In this document: one piece after another, positions 1 to 8,125 of the stretch | Numbering within the stretch: position 1 is the first letter of the stretch | Layout of the letters: the number at the start of each line of letters is the position of its first letter | From: Nocardioides alcanivorans | GTDB lineage: Bacteria > Actinomycetota > Actinomycetes > Propionibacteriales > Nocardioidaceae | Assembly: GCF_021555175.1 (NCBI RefSeq) | Contig: NZ_JAKGRW010000057.1 | Span: 124,001 to 188,000, forward strand | Reading direction: 5' to 3' | Length of the DNA: 64,000 bases | Program-made: the position numbers and the translations under genes | The notes under the pieces: generated by a model | What the model saw: the letters and a program-made list of their open reading frames with translations, nothing else | Database searches by the model: none | What the model was told of the DNA's origin: nothing

Positions 1-404
1 GTCTGCTCGAGGATGTCGGCCAGCAGCCCCCGCTTGTAGGGCAGGGCACCCCCGCCACCCTTGCGAGTGATCTTGGGCACCGGGCAGCCGAAGTTGAGGT
101 CGATGTGAGCCACCCCGTAGTCGGCGCACAGGATCTCGGCAGCCTTCGACAAGTAGGCCGGATCCGTGCCGTAGAGTTGCACGCTGCGGGTGGTCTCGAT
201 CTCATCGAAGGTCAGCATGGCCTTCGTCATCGAGTCACCCTCGACCAGGCCGCGCGACGTGATCATCTCGCAGACGAAGGCACCCGTGCCGTGCTCGGCC
301 ATCTGCTCCAGGCACAGGCGCCGGAAGGCGGCATTGGTGATGCCAGCCATCGGCGCCAGCACCACCGGGCTGGCGAGATTCAGGGAACCGAGTTGCAACG
401 ACAC
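1..404 (-). CDS. dusB: tRNA-dihydrouridine synthase, N-terminal part (runs off the left edge)
   Basis: Flavin enzyme that reduces uridines in the tRNA D-loop. The visible N-terminal ~134 residues read like the DusB/Nifr3 family: the opening LASPVVLAPMAGITN strand of the TIM barrel that contacts FMN, then EMITSRGL, and later the DLNFGCPVPKI segment that carries conserved substrate/FMN-site residues. The GTG at 404 is chosen because an in-frame stop lies just upstream and the family normally starts a few residues before the LGSLNLASPVV strand. The C-terminal catalytic and RNA-binding part lies outside the window. The lipoprotein gene ends 48 bp upstream on the same strand. Confidence 0.88.
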   Translation of the reverse strand, partial: MSLQLGSLNLASPVVLAPMAGITNAAFRRLCLEQMAEHGTGAFVCEMITSRGLVEGDSMTKAMLTFDEIETTRSVQLYGTDPAYLSKAAEILCADYGVAHIDLNFGCPVPKITRKGGGGALPYKRGLLADILEQ

Positions 405-451
405 CCAGCCATTGTCCGACCTGACGACGGACGCCCCAAATCAGCCGATGC

Positions 452-1123
452 TCAGTTGGACTTCTTCGCCTTCTTCTTGTTCTTGCCCTGCTTGGCCTTG
501 CCGAGCTCACTGACCGCACCGGTCCACTCGATCTGGTCGATGCCCTCGGCCGGTTGCAGGGCAATGGCCTTCATCTGGGTCCCGGGGGCGGAGAGGAAGA
601 CCATGCAGACCTGGGCCTTCTTGCCGGGAATGAACTTCTTCGGCAACTCCCTGTTGTCGCAGGGCTTGAACGACGACGGGATGTTGACCGGCGGATAGAT
701 CACGTCGGACCCGTCGTCGAGATAGACGGGCAACGTGAAGCCGGAGAGATCGGCGTTGCCGACGTTCTCCACCTTGGCCCGCACGTAGTAGGCGGTGCCC
801 TTCTTCTGCTCGGCGGTCAGCTTGAAGCCCTCGAACGACTTCATCGGCGCCTGCTCGACGCGCTTGAGCGTGATCTCGACGGCACCCTTGAGCTTCTGCT
901 TCGGCGACCACGGCACGCGGGCCGTCTCGCCGAACTCCAGGTCTGCGCCCCATGTCGTGAAGCCGTTGTCCCCCACCGCAGGCGTGCCCTCGGCCGTGGG
1001 AGCCGCGGACTCCGAGGTCTTCTCCTTCTTGCTGTCGTCCTTGTCGTCCCCGAGCCCGCAGGCGGACAGGACGAGGGCGGAGGCGAGCAGGAACGCGCCG
1101 AGACGAGCAGGACGAGAATTCAT
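452..1123 (-). CDS. Secreted lipoprotein of unknown function
   Basis: About 223 residues from the chosen ATG (MNSRPARLGAF). A short basic n-region and hydrophobic stretch lead to the lipobox LSAC, so the mature protein should be lipid-anchored outside the membrane. An acidic/lysine linker follows, then a beta-rich domain with VRAKVENVGNADLSGF, a pattern seen in DUF4352/TQXA-like Ig folds, and a lysine-rich tail. In-frame starts at 1168 and 1132 would only lengthen the leader before the signal peptide. No catalytic motif is visible. It lies between glyS and dusB on the same strand. The role is not known. Confidence 0.75.
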   Translation of the reverse strand: MNSRPARLGAFLLASALVLSACGLGDDKDDSKKEKTSESAAPTAEGTPAVGDNGFTTWGADLEFGETARVPWSPKQKLKGAVEITLKRVEQAPMKSFEGFKLTAEQKKGTAYYVRAKVENVGNADLSGFTLPVYLDDGSDVIYPPVNIPSSFKPCDNRELPKKFIPGKKAQVCMVFLSAPGTQMKAIALQPAEGIDQIEWTGAVSELGKAKQGKNKKKAKKSN

Positions 1124-1194
1124 GCGGCCCATTGTCCCTGCCGAGATGTCATTCCCCGGCAGGGACACGTGGGGTTTCCGCTTCGGACGCGTGA

Positions 1195-2591
1195 TCAGGC
1201 CCCCAGCAGGCGCTCGGCGAAGTACGCCGACACCCGGTCAAGGCTGATCCGCTCCTGGCTCATCGTGTCGCGCTCGCGCACGGTGACCGCATTGTCCTCG
1301 AGGGTGTCGAAGTCGACGGTGACGCAGAACGGCGTACCGATCTCGTCCTGGCGGCGGTAGCGGCGACCGATGGCGCCGGAGTCGTCGAAGTCGACGTTCC
1401 AGTTGCGGCGCAGCTCGGCTGCGAGGTCCTTCGCCTTGGGCGACAGGTCCGCATTGCGCGAGAGCGGGAGCACGGCGACCTTGACCGGCGCCAGCCGCGG
1501 GTCGAGCTTGAGCACGGTGCGCTTGTCGACGCCGCCCTTCGTGTTGGGCGCCTCGTCCTCGGTGTAGGCGTCGACCAGGAAGGTCATCAGCGTGCGCCCC
1601 AGCCCGGCCGCCGGCTCGATCACGTAGGGCACGTAGCGCTCGTTGGACGCCTGGTCGAAGTAGGACAGGTCGGTGCCGGAGTGCTTGCCGTGCGTGGTGA
1701 GGTCGAAGTCGGTGCGGTTGGCGATGCCTTCGAGCTCGCCCCACTCCGAACCGGAGAAACCGAAGCGGTACTCGATGTCGATGGTGCCCTTGGAGTAGTG
1801 GCTCAGCTTCTCCAGCGGGTGCTCGAAGTGGCGCAGGTTGTCGGGGTTGATACCAAGATCCGTGTACCACCGGGTGCGCTCCGCGATCCAGTACTTGTGC
1901 CACTCCTCGTCCTCGCCCGGCTTGACGAAGAACTCCATCTCCATCTGCTCGAACTCACGAGTGCGGAAGATGAAGTTGCCCGGCGTGATCTCGTTGCGGA
2001 AGCTCTTGCCGATCTGGGCGATGCCGAAGGGCGGCTTGCGGCGGCTGGAGGTCAGCACGTTGGCGAAGTTGAGGAAGATGCCCTGGGCGGTCTCGGGGCG
2101 CAGGTAGTGCAGCCCGGACTCGTCCTCGAGCACCCCGAGGTGGGTCTTGAGCATGCCGGAGAACTCACGGGGCTCGGTCCACGCACCGCGGGTGCCGCAG
2201 TTGGCGCACGCGACGTCCTTGAGGTCCACGTCGTCCGGGTTGTCGATGCCCTTCTTCTCCGCGTACGCCTCCTGCAGGTGGTCGTAGCGGTAGCGCTTGT
2301 GACACGACTGGCACTCGGTCAGCGGGTCGTTGAAGGTGTCGACGTGCCCCGAGGCGACCCAGGTCTCGCGCGGCAGGATGATGCTGGAGTCGAGCCCGAC
2401 GACGTCGTCGCGGCCCTGCACCATCGCCTTCCACCACTGGCGCTTGATGTTGTCCTTGAGCTCCACACCGAGCGGGCCGTAGTCCCATGCCGACCGGGTA
2501 CCGCCGTAGATCTCACCGCAGGGGAAGACGAAACCTCGCCGCTTGGCAAGCGAGACGACCTGGTCAACGGCGGATGCGGGGGCTTTGCCAC
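1195..2591 (-). CDS. glyS: Glycyl-tRNA synthetase, class II alpha2 type (one frame break)
   Basis: Charges tRNA-Gly with glycine. It has the CGEIYGG and SAWDYGPLG N-terminus, class II motif 2 (FRNEITPGNF), motif 3 (GLGRTLMTF) and an inserted CxxC...CxxC pair (CQSC, CANC) that fits a zinc site. About 465 residues, the usual length. The GTG at 2591 has AGGAG 11 bases upstream, but its frame is wrong for the rest of the protein. Adding one C to the five-C run (minus strand) at 2578-2582 gives VAKPPASAVDQ and joins both frames. Without this correction no start codon exists in the main frame. This is most likely an assembly error in an essential gene. Confidence 0.93.
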
Positions 2592-2648
2592 GGTGTTTCT
2601 GCTCCTGTGATCGGATGCGCCGACCGGCTGCCGACGCGCATCCCCAGC

Positions 2649-3005
2649 CTAGTGGTCCCGCCGGCCCCCACGCGCCTCCGGGTCACGGCCCTCGATCACC
2701 CGGTCAAGGTCTCCCAGGGGTACGCCGTCGCGCACCTCCTCGAAGGCGCTCGGCTCATCGATCGCGCGGCTCAGCAGTGGCACCGCGAGCAGCTTCGCCT
2801 CGTGACCGGCGAGGGCGCGACGATAGGCGCCGACACCTGCCCACGCGGACTGCAGCACCCAAAGCTCCGGGTCGTCGAGATTGCGTCCGATCCCGCCGGC
2901 GAGGTGGCCGGGAGCTGCGGCGTACAAGGCCTGCACCCGCTCCAACTGCTCGCGGAATCCCTCGGCCTCGGCGACCGGCACCCGGAAGCGGTTGACGACG
3001 AACAT
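2649..3005 (-). CDS. Antibiotic-biosynthesis-monooxygenase (ABM) fold protein
   Basis: A 118-residue ferredoxin-like ABM/YgiN-fold protein: MFVVNRFRVP opens a beta strand, followed by FREQLERV, then PGHLAGGIGRNLDDPELWVLQSAW. The family ranges from heme-degrading and quinol monooxygenases to stress proteins, so the reaction cannot be named. Its ATG overlaps the stop of the upstream guanidinium exporter gene (TGATG), so the two are translationally coupled and lie behind the same guanidine-III riboswitch. That context suggests a part in the response to guanidine, but this is inference. Confidence 0.75.
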   Translation of the reverse strand: MFVVNRFRVPVAEAEGFREQLERVQALYAAAPGHLAGGIGRNLDDPELWVLQSAWAGVGAYRRALAGHEAKLLAVPLLSRAIDEPSAFEEVRDGVPLGDLDRVIEGRDPEARGGRRDH

Positions 3006-3319
3006 CAGTGGGCGAACTTCAGTCCGACGACGCCGGCCACGATGAGCATCAGGCACAGGGACCGCAGCACGGTCACCGGCTCCCCCAGGGCAGCCATGCC
3101 GTAGATCGCGGTGCCCACGGCACCGATCCCGACCCAGACGGCGTAGCCCGTGCCCACCGGGATGCTCCGCAACGCGATGGCCAGCCCAGCCATGCTCACG
3201 ACCAAGGCTCCGCCGAAGACGACGCTGGGCATCAGCCGGGTGAATCCCTTGGTCTCGGCGAGCGCCACCGCCCACACGGTTTCGAACATTCCGGACACGA
3301 TCAGCACCAACCAGGCCAT
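3005..3319 (-). CDS. gdx: SMR-family guanidinium exporter (Gdx/SugE type)
   Basis: 104 residues with four hydrophobic segments, the size of small multidrug resistance proteins. The essential membrane glutamate sits at position 13 (SGMFETVWAVALAET), where Gdx/SugE proteins bind guanidinium, and the protein ends in the usual GLKFAH-like tail. A strong GGAGG lies 7 bases before the ATG. The guanidine-III riboswitch 44 bases upstream makes a guanidinium/proton antiporter much more likely than a broad quaternary-ammonium pump. It probably works as a dual-topology homodimer. The downstream ABM-fold gene overlaps its stop codon. Confidence 0.88.
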   Translation of the reverse strand: MAWLVLIVSGMFETVWAVALAETKGFTRLMPSVVFGGALVVSMAGLAIALRSIPVGTGYAVWVGIGAVGTAIYGMAALGEPVTVLRSLCLMLIVAGVVGLKFAH

Positions 3320-3362
3320 GAGGAAACCTCCACAATCAGCCGCCGGGGGTGTCCCGGACGGT

Positions 3363-3406
3363 CGACGCCGTCGTTCCTTGGACCTGGTACGGCGTACCTC
3401 GTCAGG
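3363..3406 (-). ncRNA. Guanidine-III (ykkC-III) riboswitch aptamer
   Basis: The minus strand has the ykkC-III core order: CCTGACGAGG, then ACGCC, then CAGG, then a purine-rich loop, then GGCGT. CCTG pairs with CAGG, and ACGCC pairs with GGCGT across it, giving the interleaved pseudoknot of this class. Compared with the published-type core (CCGG/CCGG and GCGCC/GGCGC, recalled from memory) both helices change on both sides, i.e. compensatory changes, while the loop bases ACGAGG stay fixed. It lies in the leader of the SMR exporter gene, the classic target. Ligand binding should raise expression. Confidence 0.85.
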
Positions 3407-3434
3407 TTCAAGATCCACCCTACCCGAACTCGGT

Positions 3435-3473
3435 TTGACAATCATTCTCAAATGGCATGAGAATGATTCTCAT
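3435..3473 (+). promoter_or_regulatory. Two tandem Zur boxes at the znu promoter/start
   Basis: ATGAGAATGATTCTCAT at 3457-3473 is a palindrome with perfect 7-base arms around TGA. TTGACAATCATTCTCAA at 3435-3451 is a second copy with one arm mismatch. Both share TGANAATNATTCTCA, which matches actinobacterial Zur operators, and they are 22 bp apart (about two helical turns). The downstream box overlaps the first possible ATGs of znuA, so bound zinc-loaded Zur would block transcription from a start very close to the coding region. Confidence 0.82.
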
Positions 3474-4490
3474 GAACATGCGACTGCTCGTCCCCCTCGC
3501 CGCGACCGCCCTGGTTGCCTCCGGCTGCTCGGCCATCTCCTCGGCCCTCACCGGCGGCGACGGCGAGACCGAGTCCGACCAGGTGGCCGTCGCCTTCTAT
3601 CCCCTCGAGTACGTCGCCGATCGCGTCGGCGGCGACCACTTCGACATCCTGACGCTCACGGCCCCGGGCCAGGAGGCGCACGACGTCGCGCTGAGCATCT
3701 CCACGACGGCTGCCGTCTCCGAGGCCGGACTGGTCATCTATGAATCCGGCTTCCAGCCGGCCGTCGACCAGACCGTGGCCCAGAACGCCAGCGGCCGCAC
3801 GCTCGACGTGGCCGACGTCGTCGACCTGATCGACGCCCACCACGAGGCGGAGTCCGCGGACCACGACCACGACGACCACGAAGGTCATGACGACGAGCAC
3901 GACCACGAAGGTCACGACGAGCACGACCACGAGGGCCACGACCACGGCGACTCCCACGACGGTCACGACCACGGCGACCTCGATCCCCACTTCTGGCTGG
4001 ACCCGTTGCTGCTGGCCGATGTCACTGACGCCGTCGCCGACGAGATGATCGAGCTCGCGCCCGATCACGCCGACGAGATCCGCGACAACGCCGCCGACCT
4101 GCGCGCCGACCTCGAGCAGCTCGACCACGACTACACCGAGGGCCTCGCCTCCTGCGAGCGGGACACCGTCGTCGTCAATCACGATGCTTTCGGCTACCTG
4201 GCCCGTTACGGCCTGCACTTCGAGGCCGTCGTCGGACTCTCCCCGGCGCGGAGGCGACCATCGCCGACCAGCACCGGCTGCAGAACCTGGTGAAGGACGA
4301 GAAGATCACCACCGTCTTCTCCGAGCGGCTCGCCAGCGACAAGTCCGCCCGGACGCTCGCCGACGACGCGGGCGTACGCTTGGAGGTGCTGGACCCCATC
4401 GAGGGGCTCACCGACGAGACTGCCGATGAGGACTATCTGTCGCTCATGCGCAGCAACCTGACCAAGCTCCAGAAGGCCAATGCATGCTGA
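3472..4490 (+). CDS. znuA: Zinc ABC transporter substrate-binding lipoprotein (one frame break)
   Basis: Captures zinc outside the cell for ZnuBC. A signal peptide ends in the lipobox VASGC. The conserved H-bearing start strand (AFYPLEYVADRVGGDHFDI), the HFWLDP motif and VVVNHDAFGYLARYG supply the expected metal ligands. Between them lies a long His/Asp/Glu loop (about 3840-3985). ATGs at 3457, 3463, 3472 and 3478 are possible; 3472 or 3478 gives a normal signal peptide. Frame is lost at the C run 4241-4244 after VVGLSP, and one extra C restores GAEATIADQHRLQNLV through to the end. The stop overlaps the znuC start (ATGCTGA). Confidence 0.92.
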
Positions 4491-5299
4491 ACGACGCCCC
4501 GGTGCTGTCCATCACCGACGGGACCGTGCCGATCGCCGGGCGCCCGGTGCTGCGCCACGTGAACCTGACCGTGCGCACCGGTGAGTTCATCGCCCTCATG
4601 GGGGCGAACGGCTCCGGCAAGTCCACGCTGTTGCGGGCGCTGACCGGCCTGCGCCCGCTCTCGAGGGGTTCGGTGGAGGTCTTCGGGGTCCCGCTGCCCC
4701 GCTTCAAGGAGTGGTCGCGCGTCGGCTTCGTGCCCCAGCGCTCGTCCGCCACGGGCGGCGTTCCCACTTCGGTCTGGGAGGTCGTCAGCACCGGGCGCCT
4801 GGGCCGTCGCCGGCTCGGGCGGCCCCTGCTCCCCGCGACCGGGCCGCGATCAAGGAGGCCCTCGAGGTGGTCGGCCTCCTCGACCGTCGCCGTGACGGCG
4901 TGAGCGTGCTCTCCGGGGGCAGCAACAACGAGCCCTCATTGCTCGCGCCCTGGCCGGCGAGCCCGATCTGTTGCTGCTCGACGAGCCCACCGCCGGCGTC
5001 GACCTGCCCAACCAGCAGGCGCTCGCCGACACCCTCGCCACCTTGAAGAGTCGCGGTGTCACCATCGTCCTGGTGGCCCACGAGCTCGGCCCCCTTGCCC
5101 CGCTGATCGATCGAGCGGTCGTGATGCGTGACGGCCAGGTTGCCTATGACGGCGCCCCGCTGGCCGACCACGAGGTCCACGGCCCGTTCTTCGGCCCCGG
5201 TCACCACCATCATCACCACCACCGCGAGCCCACTCCCGTGGACCACGTCCCCACGATCGCCTCCCCGTCGACTCCGCGAGCCAGGAGGTGCTGCCGTGA
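4484..5299 (+). CDS. znuC: Zinc ABC transporter ATP-binding protein (two, perhaps three, frame breaks)
   Basis: ATPase of the zinc importer. Walker A is GANGSGKST, the Q-loop FVPQR, Walker B LLLLDEPTAG and the H-loop VAHEL. The signature LSGGQQQRALIARALA is restored only if one G is added to the run 4915-4919. Another base is missing from the C run 4831-4834. The C-terminus carries seven consecutive histidines. A third missing C at 5249-5252 would let the protein end ...SASQEVLP with a stop overlapping the znuB GTG (GTGA), a normal operon junction; this last correction is less certain. Without it, the frame would run on to 5417 inside znuB. Confidence 0.88.
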
Positions 5300-6297
5300 T
5301 CGAGGTCCTCAGCTACGACTTCATGATCCGGGCGATGTTCGCCGCGGTGTTCACGGGTCTCTCCGCCCCGATCGTCGGCACCTACCTGGTGCAGCGCCGC
5401 CTCTCCCTCATGGGTGACGGCCTCGGGCACGTAGCCGTCACCGGCGTCGCACTCGGCCTGCTCACCAACACCTCACCGACATGGACGGCGGTCATCGTCG
5501 CCATCCTCGGCGCCGTACTCATCGAGGTGATCCGAGAGCGCGGAAACGGCGGCGGCGACGTCGCCCTGGCGCTGCTCTTCTACGGCGGCATCGCCGGCGG
5601 CGTGCTGATCACCGGCATCGCCGGGCAGTCGGCATCTCGCCTGCAGGAGTTCCTCTTCGGCTCGATCACGACGATCTCGGTCGAGGACGTGTGGGTGACC
5701 ATGGCCCTGGCCGCCGTGGTGATGGTCATCGGCCTGGGCTTCGGCCCTCAGCTCTTCGCCGTCGCGCAGGACCAGGAGTACGCGAAGGTGTCCGGCCTCA
5801 ACGTGCGCGCCTACAACCTGCTGCTCGCCGTGCTCGCCGCCGTCACCGTCACCGTCGCCATGCGCACCGTCGGTCTGCTGCTGGTCTCCGCGCTGATGAT
5901 CGTGCCCGTCGCCGCGACCCAGCAGATCATGCGCAGCTTCAAGGCCACCTTGTACGGCGCCATGGCGGTCGGACTCGTCTCCTCCGTAGGCGGCCTGCTC
6001 ATCGCAGCCTGGGCATCCTTCGAGGTCGCCGGCGTGTCTCCCGGCCCGACCATCGTGCTGCTCTCCCTCGCCCTCTTCGCGCTCACCTGGCCCTTGGGCG
6101 CCTACCTGCGCCACCGCCGGCGCCAACGAGCACCCTTCGACGAACTGCCACCCCTGTCCCACCACACGACCGGGGAACACCCACACGAACACGGTGACAA
6201 CTGCGGACACACCGCAGTGCCGCACGGTGACCACGTCGACTACGTGCACGACGGCCACCGCCACGCCGCCCACGGAGAGCACTATGACGAGCACTGA
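5296..6297 (+). CDS. znuB: Zinc ABC transporter permease with His-rich tail
   Basis: Membrane permease of the zinc importer: 333 residues with about eight hydrophobic segments and the ABC-3 family pattern (LMGDGLGHVAVTGVALG near the N-terminus, MRTVGLLLVSALMIVPVAATQ later). The GTG at 5296 has AGGAGG at the right distance, so longer in-frame starts back to 5128 are rejected. After the last membrane segment comes a hydrophilic tail of about 60 residues rich in His, including HEHGDNCGH and HRHAAHGEHYDEH. This could buffer zinc on the cytoplasmic side (inference). It overlaps zur by 14 bp. Confidence 0.92.
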   Translation: MIEVLSYDFMIRAMFAAVFTGLSAPIVGTYLVQRRLSLMGDGLGHVAVTGVALGLLTNTSPTWTAVIVAILGAVLIEVIRERGNGGGDVALALLFYGGIAGGVLITGIAGQSASRLQEFLFGSITTISVEDVWVTMALAAVVMVIGLGFGPQLFAVAQDQEYAKVSGLNVRAYNLLLAVLAAVTVTVAMRTVGLLLVSALMIVPVAATQQIMRSFKATLYGAMAVGLVSSVGGLLIAAWASFEVAGVSPGPTIVLLSLALFALTWPLGAYLRHRRRQRAPFDELPPLSHHTTGEHPHEHGDNCGHTAVPHGDHVDYVHDGHRHAAHGEHYDEH

Positions 6298-6697
6298 GCC
6301 GACCCAACCCGAGTCACAGCCCCGCCCCACCCGTCAGCGCCTGGCAGTCGCCAAGGCGCTCGACTCGTTCGAGGGGTTCCGCAGCGCGCAGCAGATCCAT
6401 GCGCTGCTGACCGAGTCCGGCGAGCAGGTCGGACTGGCCACCGTCTACCGGTCACTGCAACGGATGGCCGAGGCAGATGAGGTCGACACCCTGCGCACCG
6501 AGGAGGGCGAGGTCACCTATCGCCGCTGCTCGGACTCGCACCACCACCACCTGGTCTGTCGCTCGTGCGGGGCCACCGTGGAGATCGAAGGCCCCACCGT
6601 CGAGCGGTGGACCGAGAAGGTCTCCCGGGAGCACGGCTTCTCCGACGTCAGTCACACCTTGGAGATCTTCGGCACCTGTGCCACCTGCGCCCGCTGA
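6284..6697 (+). CDS. zur: Zinc uptake regulator, Fur family
   Basis: 137 residues: an N-terminal winged helix (TRQRLAVAKALDSFEGFRSAQQIH ... VGLATVYRSLQRM, cited here as two parts) and a C-terminal metal/dimer domain with HHHHLVC, CRSC and CATC, the two CxxC pairs of the structural zinc site. As the last gene of znuACB-zur and next to Zur boxes, this Fur paralogue is a zinc rather than an iron regulator. The ATG at 6284 lies inside the end of znuB, so translation is probably coupled. Autoregulation through the boxes at 3435-3473 is expected. Confidence 0.92.
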   Translation: MTSTEPTQPESQPRPTRQRLAVAKALDSFEGFRSAQQIHALLTESGEQVGLATVYRSLQRMAEADEVDTLRTEEGEVTYRRCSDSHHHHLVCRSCGATVEIEGPTVERWTEKVSREHGFSDVSHTLEIFGTCATCAR

Positions 6698-6710
6698 CCC
6701 CCGCCGTACC

Positions 6711-6751
6711 GAGTGAGGGTTCGCGCGTTCTGAGTGAAGGTTCGCGCGTTC
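6711..6751. repeat. Tandem 20-bp direct repeat between zur and uppS
   Basis: GAGTGAGGGTTCGCGCGTTC at 6711-6730 is repeated at 6732-6751 with one mismatch (GAGTGAAGG...). It lies in the short gap between two convergent genes. No hairpin is evident across the copies. Function is unknown. Confidence 0.7.
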
Positions 6752-6768
6752 GGTGAGGTGAGGGTAGG

Positions 6769-7531
6769 TCAGGCCGTCCCGTAGCGGCGGTCCCGGCGTG
6801 CGTAGGTGTCGATGGCCTGCCACAGGTGGCGTCGGTCCACGTCCGGCCAGAGCACGTCGGAGTAGACGAACTCCGCATAGGCGGCCTGCCACAGCATGAA
6901 GTTGGAGAGCCGCTGCTCCCCGACGTACGCCAGATCAGGTCGGCATCGGCCAACTCGGGCACGTAGAGATAGCGCGCGAAGGTCTTCTCATCGACCTTGT
7001 CGGGCTTCAACCTGCCCGCCGCCACGTCGTGGGCGAGGGCCTTCGCCGCATCGGCGACCTCGGCCCGCCCGCCGTAGTTGACGCACATCGTCAGGGTCGC
7101 GACCTTGTTGTCCTTGGTCATCTCCTCGGCGATCTGGAGTTCCTTGATCACCGACTTCCACAGGCGAGGTGCTCGTCCCGCCCACCGCACCCGTACGCCG
7201 AGTGCGTGCATCTCGTCGCGGCGCCGTCGGATCACGTCGCGGTTGAAGCCCATGAGGAAACGCACCTCGTCGGGCGAGCGCGACCAGTTCTCCGTGGAGA
7301 AGGCGTAGGCGGAGACGGCCTTCACGCCGATCTCGATGGCACCTTCGACCACGTCGAACAGCGAGCTCTCCCCTGTTCGTGGCCCGCCGTACGCGGCAGA
7401 CCACGTTCCTTGGCCCACCGACCGTTGCCGTCCATGACGATCGCGACGTGCCGGGGCACCAGGTCGCGCGGGATCGGGGGCGGGGTGGCGCCCGACGGAT
7501 GGGGCGTGGGACGACGAACCGGTGAACTCAC
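6769..7531 (-). CDS. uppS: Isoprenyl (undecaprenyl/decaprenyl) diphosphate synthase (two frame breaks)
   Basis: cis-Prenyltransferase that makes the polyprenyl carrier for cell-wall synthesis. Catalytic Asp is in HVAIVMDGNGRWA; SAYAFSTENWSRS, LTMCVNYGGRAE and the C-terminal DLIWRTSGEQRLSNF follow in family order. The last motif appears only after adding one base at the run 6918-6921; another is missing at 7370-7373 after GHEQG. Corrected length is about 254 residues. The GTG at 7531 gives the shortest N-terminus consistent with the family. In related genomes this gene sits beside recO, as here, with only a marR gene between. Confidence 0.92.
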
Positions 7532-7591
7532 GCCGACAAAGATAGGCGGTGTGGGCCGGCGATCCACCGTTGATCGTCTAGGGTCGAAGTT

Positions 7592-8125
7592 GTGACTGGC
7601 AGCAATGATGCGATCGAGCAGGAACTCTTCACGCTTTTCCGGCGGAGTCAGGCGATCCACATCACCACGCGCTCGGGTGACATCCGTCTCGATCGCTCGA
7701 GCTACGGCATCCTCTGCCTTCTCGATGACCACGGTCCGCAGCGTCTCGGCGCCATCGCCTCCCGCTTCCGGCTCGACCCCTCCACGATCACCCGCCAGGT
7801 GCAAGCCGTGGAGCGCGCCGGCCTCGTCGAGAAGAGCGTCGACCCCGCGGACCGCCGCGCCAGCCTCCTCGAACTGACCGAACTCGGCCGGGAGACGATC
7901 GCCCAGGCACGCTCCCACCGTCGCCGCATGCTCGATGCGATCCTGGCGGAGTGGAGCCCCGCTCAGCGCGAGGAGTTCCTCCAGGCACTCACCCGCTTCA
8001 ACAGCACCGTCGACGGCTGGATCGAGGCCGGCCACATTCCCGGCACCGTCAGCGAGGCACGTGCGCCAGGGACCGCAGCCCCCGCTCCAGATGCCACTGC
8101 ACATAAGCAGCAACGAGACCAGTAG
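7592..8125 (+). CDS. MarR-family transcriptional regulator
   Basis: 177 residues with a MarR winged helix: QRLGAIASRFRLDPSTITRQVQAVE as recognition region (given as the stretch at residues ~53-77), then GLVEKSVDPADRRASLLELT as the wing. GTG start at 7592, divergent from uppS with about 60 bp between. The last 77 bp overlap the 3-prime end of recO on the other strand; the C-terminal Ala/Pro-rich tail is the overlapping part. The target and ligand cannot be told from the sequence. Confidence 0.85.
   Translation: MTGSNDAIEQELFTLFRRSQAIHITTRSGDIRLDRSSYGILCLLDDHGPQRLGAIASRFRLDPSTITRQVQAVERAGLVEKSVDPADRRASLLELTELGRETIAQARSHRRRMLDAILAEWSPAQREEFLQALTRFNSTVDGWIEAGHIPGTVSEARAPGTAAPAPDATAHKQQRDQ

Noticed and set aside
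5200..5225. Seven-histidine run in ZnuC as a cloning tag
   Set aside because: It lies inside a natural operon, codons are mixed CAC/CAT, and the other importer subunits are also His-rich.
4484..5417. Programmed frameshifting in znuC and similar genes
   Set aside because: Breaks occur in many unrelated housekeeping genes at plain G/C runs, always fixed by one extra base, without a conserved slippery site plus stimulator. A sequencing cause is far simpler.
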